From positions 1 to 7,041 of the forward strand of contig CAWVUS010000283.1 of NCBI GenBank assembly GCA_963933195.1: 7,041 nucleotides of DNA, read 5' to 3'. Position numbers and translations under genes: made by a program. The notes below the pieces were generated by a model. The model was not told the DNA's origin and searched no databases. It saw only the letters and a program-made list of their open reading frames with translations. Positions 5,563 to 7,041 of the stretch are shown here, one piece after another (within the stretch, counting starts at the first letter, position 1; the number at the start of each line of letters is the position of its first letter). Source of the stretch: UBA8437 sp963933195. Lineage in GTDB: Bacteria; Planctomycetota; Planctomycetia; Planctomycetales; Planctomycetaceae.

Positions 5563-7041
5563 ATGAATACCGAAACCCGAAACACGCTCTGCTTCGCCGT
5601 CGCGGCCGTTGTCTGCACCGCGCTGGCCATCGCCTTCAATACCGGAGGAGTGCCCGCCGGCCAACAGGCCAAGAACCTGGGCACACCCTTCTTCCCTGAC
5701 TTCGACGCGGTCAACGACGCCCGTGAACTGGAAGTGATCGTCTTCACCAAGGGGCAGTCCGCACCCAGCAAGTTCCGGGTCGTGCAGGATCAGACCACCC
5801 GACGGTACGTGATTCCGACTCACCACAACTACGAGGCCGACGCCAAGGACCGCCTGGCCAAGACCGCCGCCTCGCTCAACGGAATCAAGCGAGCCTACCT
5901 GGAACCACGCAACAAACTCGGGACCGACAGCTACCACGAGAAGTACGGTGTGCTCGACCCCGACAAGGCCACCAACTTCAGCGAAGGACTCGGAAGCCGG
6001 GTCACAATCCGTGACGGCGAAGGCACCGCACTGGTCGACTACATCATCGGCAAAAAGGTCGAATCCGCCGGTGGCGAGGACGCCACCGATCGGTACTACG
6101 TGCGAGACCCCGAGGACGACGATGTTTACATTGCCGAATGCAAGATGGATCTCTCGGCAAAGTTCTCCGACTGGATTGAACCCGATCTGCTCAACGTCCA
6201 GGGCGACGACATCACCCACCTGGTCATCGATCGGTACTCCTTTGATGAACAACAGGGAAAGCCTGTCGATCAACAGATCAACAAACTCTCGCGAAAAGAC
6301 TTCTCCGACAAGTGGAAACTCGAGGGTTTCGACGATCCCACGAAGGAAGTCGACGCCGACAAGCTTCGCGACCTCGTCTCCGCGCTCGATGACCTCAAGA
6401 TCGCCGGAGTTCGAAAAAAACCCGAACGGCTCAACGCCGACTTCAGTGTCGATCTCAAGGGAATCGACGACCAACTCGCACTTCGGGCCGAGATTGGAAA
6501 CATCCAGCGGAGCCTCTTCACCCGAGGTTTTTTCCCGGTCCAGGATCGAGAGAACGACGCCCTGAAACTCTACGGCAACTCCGGCGAACTGAACGCCGCC
6601 ACCAAGCAAGGGGTTGTTTATACCCTTCTGTTTGGAGAAGTTTTCACCGGCTCGGAGCTCGAGATTCAGATCGGCGACGAAGACAAGGCTGAAGACAAGA
6701 AGAGCGACAAAACCGGGGACAAAAAAAGCGACAAAGACGCCGCTGCCCCGACCAGCGGACTCAGCACTCACCGTTACCTGTTGATCCGGGCCAGCTTCGA
6801 CAAGAATTACCTCGCCGGAGCGCCCACGCCACCAGTCGCCCCCAAGAAACCCGCCGGATACGACGACGCGAAAAAACAAACCAGCTCCACCAAGAAGAAA
6901 CCAGCTGACAAGAAGGCCGACCCCAAGAAGGCTGACAAGAAGAAACCAGCTGACAAGAAGAAACCGGCTGATGGAGACTGCGGAGTTCAAGATCCAGCCG
7001 ACAAGAAGGCCGACAAAAAAGCTGCTCCCAAAAAAGCTGCT
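5563..7041 (+). CDS. DUF4340-domain membrane-anchored protein of the Gld-like ABC operon, 3' truncated
   Basis: The frame is open from ATG 5563 to the window end, giving 493 residues without a stop. The first residues are MNTETRNTLCFAVAAVVC; a hydrophobic segment at about 9-26 is a signal anchor, placing the rest outside the cytoplasm. The pattern that follows fits planctomycetal DUF4340 proteins: FPDFDAVNDARELEVIVF (44-61), a region ending in YHEKYGVLDP (124-133), the strand-rich GSRVTIRDGEGTALVDYIIGK (start near 144), RYYVRDPEDDDVYIAE and DLSAKFSDWIEPDLL. A second repeat of the fold covers KWKLEG to FFPVQD and onward. A Lys/Asp-rich insertion occupies 372-392, before the strand HRYLLIRASFD. 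From about residue 444 the protein becomes a Lys/Ala/Pro/Asp repeat tail that runs off the window. The tail may be a linker to further sequence, as related proteins usually end in a helical and folded C-terminus. Function is unknown; the position 11 bases after the GldFG fusion suggests it is an extracytoplasmic partner of that transporter. The strict avoidance of TTA, CTA and TCA codons explains the long open frame on the opposite strand. Confidence 0.9.
   Translation, partial: MNTETRNTLCFAVAAVVCTALAIAFNTGGVPAGQQAKNLGTPFFPDFDAVNDARELEVIVFTKGQSAPSKFRVVQDQTTRRYVIPTHHNYEADAKDRLAKTAASLNGIKRAYLEPRNKLGTDSYHEKYGVLDPDKATNFSEGLGSRVTIRDGEGTALVDYIIGKKVESAGGEDATDRYYVRDPEDDDVYIAECKMDLSAKFSDWIEPDLLNVQGDDITHLVIDRYSFDEQQGKPVDQQINKLSRKDFSDKWKLEGFDDPTKEVDADKLRDLVSALDDLKIAGVRKKPERLNADFSVDLKGIDDQLALRAEIGNIQRSLFTRGFFPVQDRENDALKLYGNSGELNAATKQGVVYTLLFGEVFTGSELEIQIGDEDKAEDKKSDKTGDKKSDKDAAAPTSGLSTHRYLLIRASFDKNYLAGAPTPPVAPKKPAGYDDAKKQTSSTKKKPADKKADPKKADKKKPADKKKPADGDCGVQDPADKKADKKAAPKKAA
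6676..6738 (+). repeat. Lys/Asp-rich low-complexity insertion within the DUF4340 protein
   Basis: Residues 372-392 consist almost entirely of Asp, Lys, Glu and Ser in imperfect DKKSDK units. The insertion sits between a strand ending in ELEIQIG and one starting THRYLLIRA, so it probably replaces a surface loop between two strands. It has the same composition as the C-terminal tail but the units are not identical copies. Confidence 0.6.
6892..7041 (+). repeat. Imperfect Lys-Lys-Pro-Ala-Asp repeat region at the window end
   Basis: In-frame units AAGAAGAAACCAGCTGAC recur at 6892-6909 and 6937-6954, with a diverged copy at 6955-6972, mixed with ADKKADPKK-type units. A non-repetitive piece (GDCGVQDP, about 6973-6996) interrupts the array before ADKKADKKAAPKKAA. 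The region continues beyond the window. A 19-base segment (6924-6942) is identical to part of the array at the start of the window. Confidence 0.85.

Noticed and set aside
5392..6990. A 532-codon open frame on the minus strand opposite the DUF4340 gene
   Set aside because: It uses the same codon register as the plus-strand gene, which simply lacks TTA, CTA and TCA codons. Its hydrophobic N-terminus is only the complement of the lysine repeats. The plus-strand frame has a start, a GAGGA site, a signal anchor and family-like sequence.
1879..7041. A dedicated gliding-motility or defence operon
   Set aside because: Only GldA/F/G-like and DUF4340 components are present. No other gliding genes and no nuclease, toxin or sensor domains are seen, so neither role can be claimed.

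Overview
The window looks like chromosomal DNA from a planctomycete (Pirellulales/Rhodopirellula-like). This rests on a gene order I recognise: ABC ATPase, then a single polypeptide joining the GldF-type permease to the GldG-type auxiliary subunit, then a DUF4340 protein. A large PpiD/SurA-like protein lies just upstream. High-GC codon use and weak or absent Shine-Dalgarno sequences agree with this. The assignment is inference, because no marker gene is present.

Layout, all on the + strand. Positions 2-1654 are the C-terminal 550 codons of a large, probably envelope-located protein. It enters the window inside a perfect 12-bp tandem repeat encoding Asp-Lys-Lys-Ala, and its fold resembles planctomycetal PpiD/SurA-like proteins. 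A 224-base gap follows, opening with a stem-loop directly against the stop codon. Positions 1879-2655 encode a complete GldA-type ABC ATPase. Positions 2714-5551 encode a 945-residue fusion: a GldF-like permease, a GldG-like periplasmic module, a coiled coil and a C-terminal membrane anchor. Positions 5563-7041 encode a DUF4340 protein that runs off the window within a Lys/Ala/Asp/Pro-rich tail.

The last three genes are closely spaced (58 and 11 bases) and probably form one operon. The ATPase would power the permease half of the fusion. The periplasmic half and the membrane-anchored DUF4340 protein would form the extracytoplasmic part of the complex. The homologous GldA/F/G proteins of Bacteroidetes are needed for gliding motility, but the planctomycete cargo and role are not established. 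I see no RNA genes, insertion sequences, CRISPR arrays or phage genes.

The window holds a recognisable, functionally obscure transporter rather than a clearly new system. The main oddities are the permease-auxiliary fusion with an extra N-terminal helix, and the near-identical lysine-rich repeats in two different genes at the two window edges.
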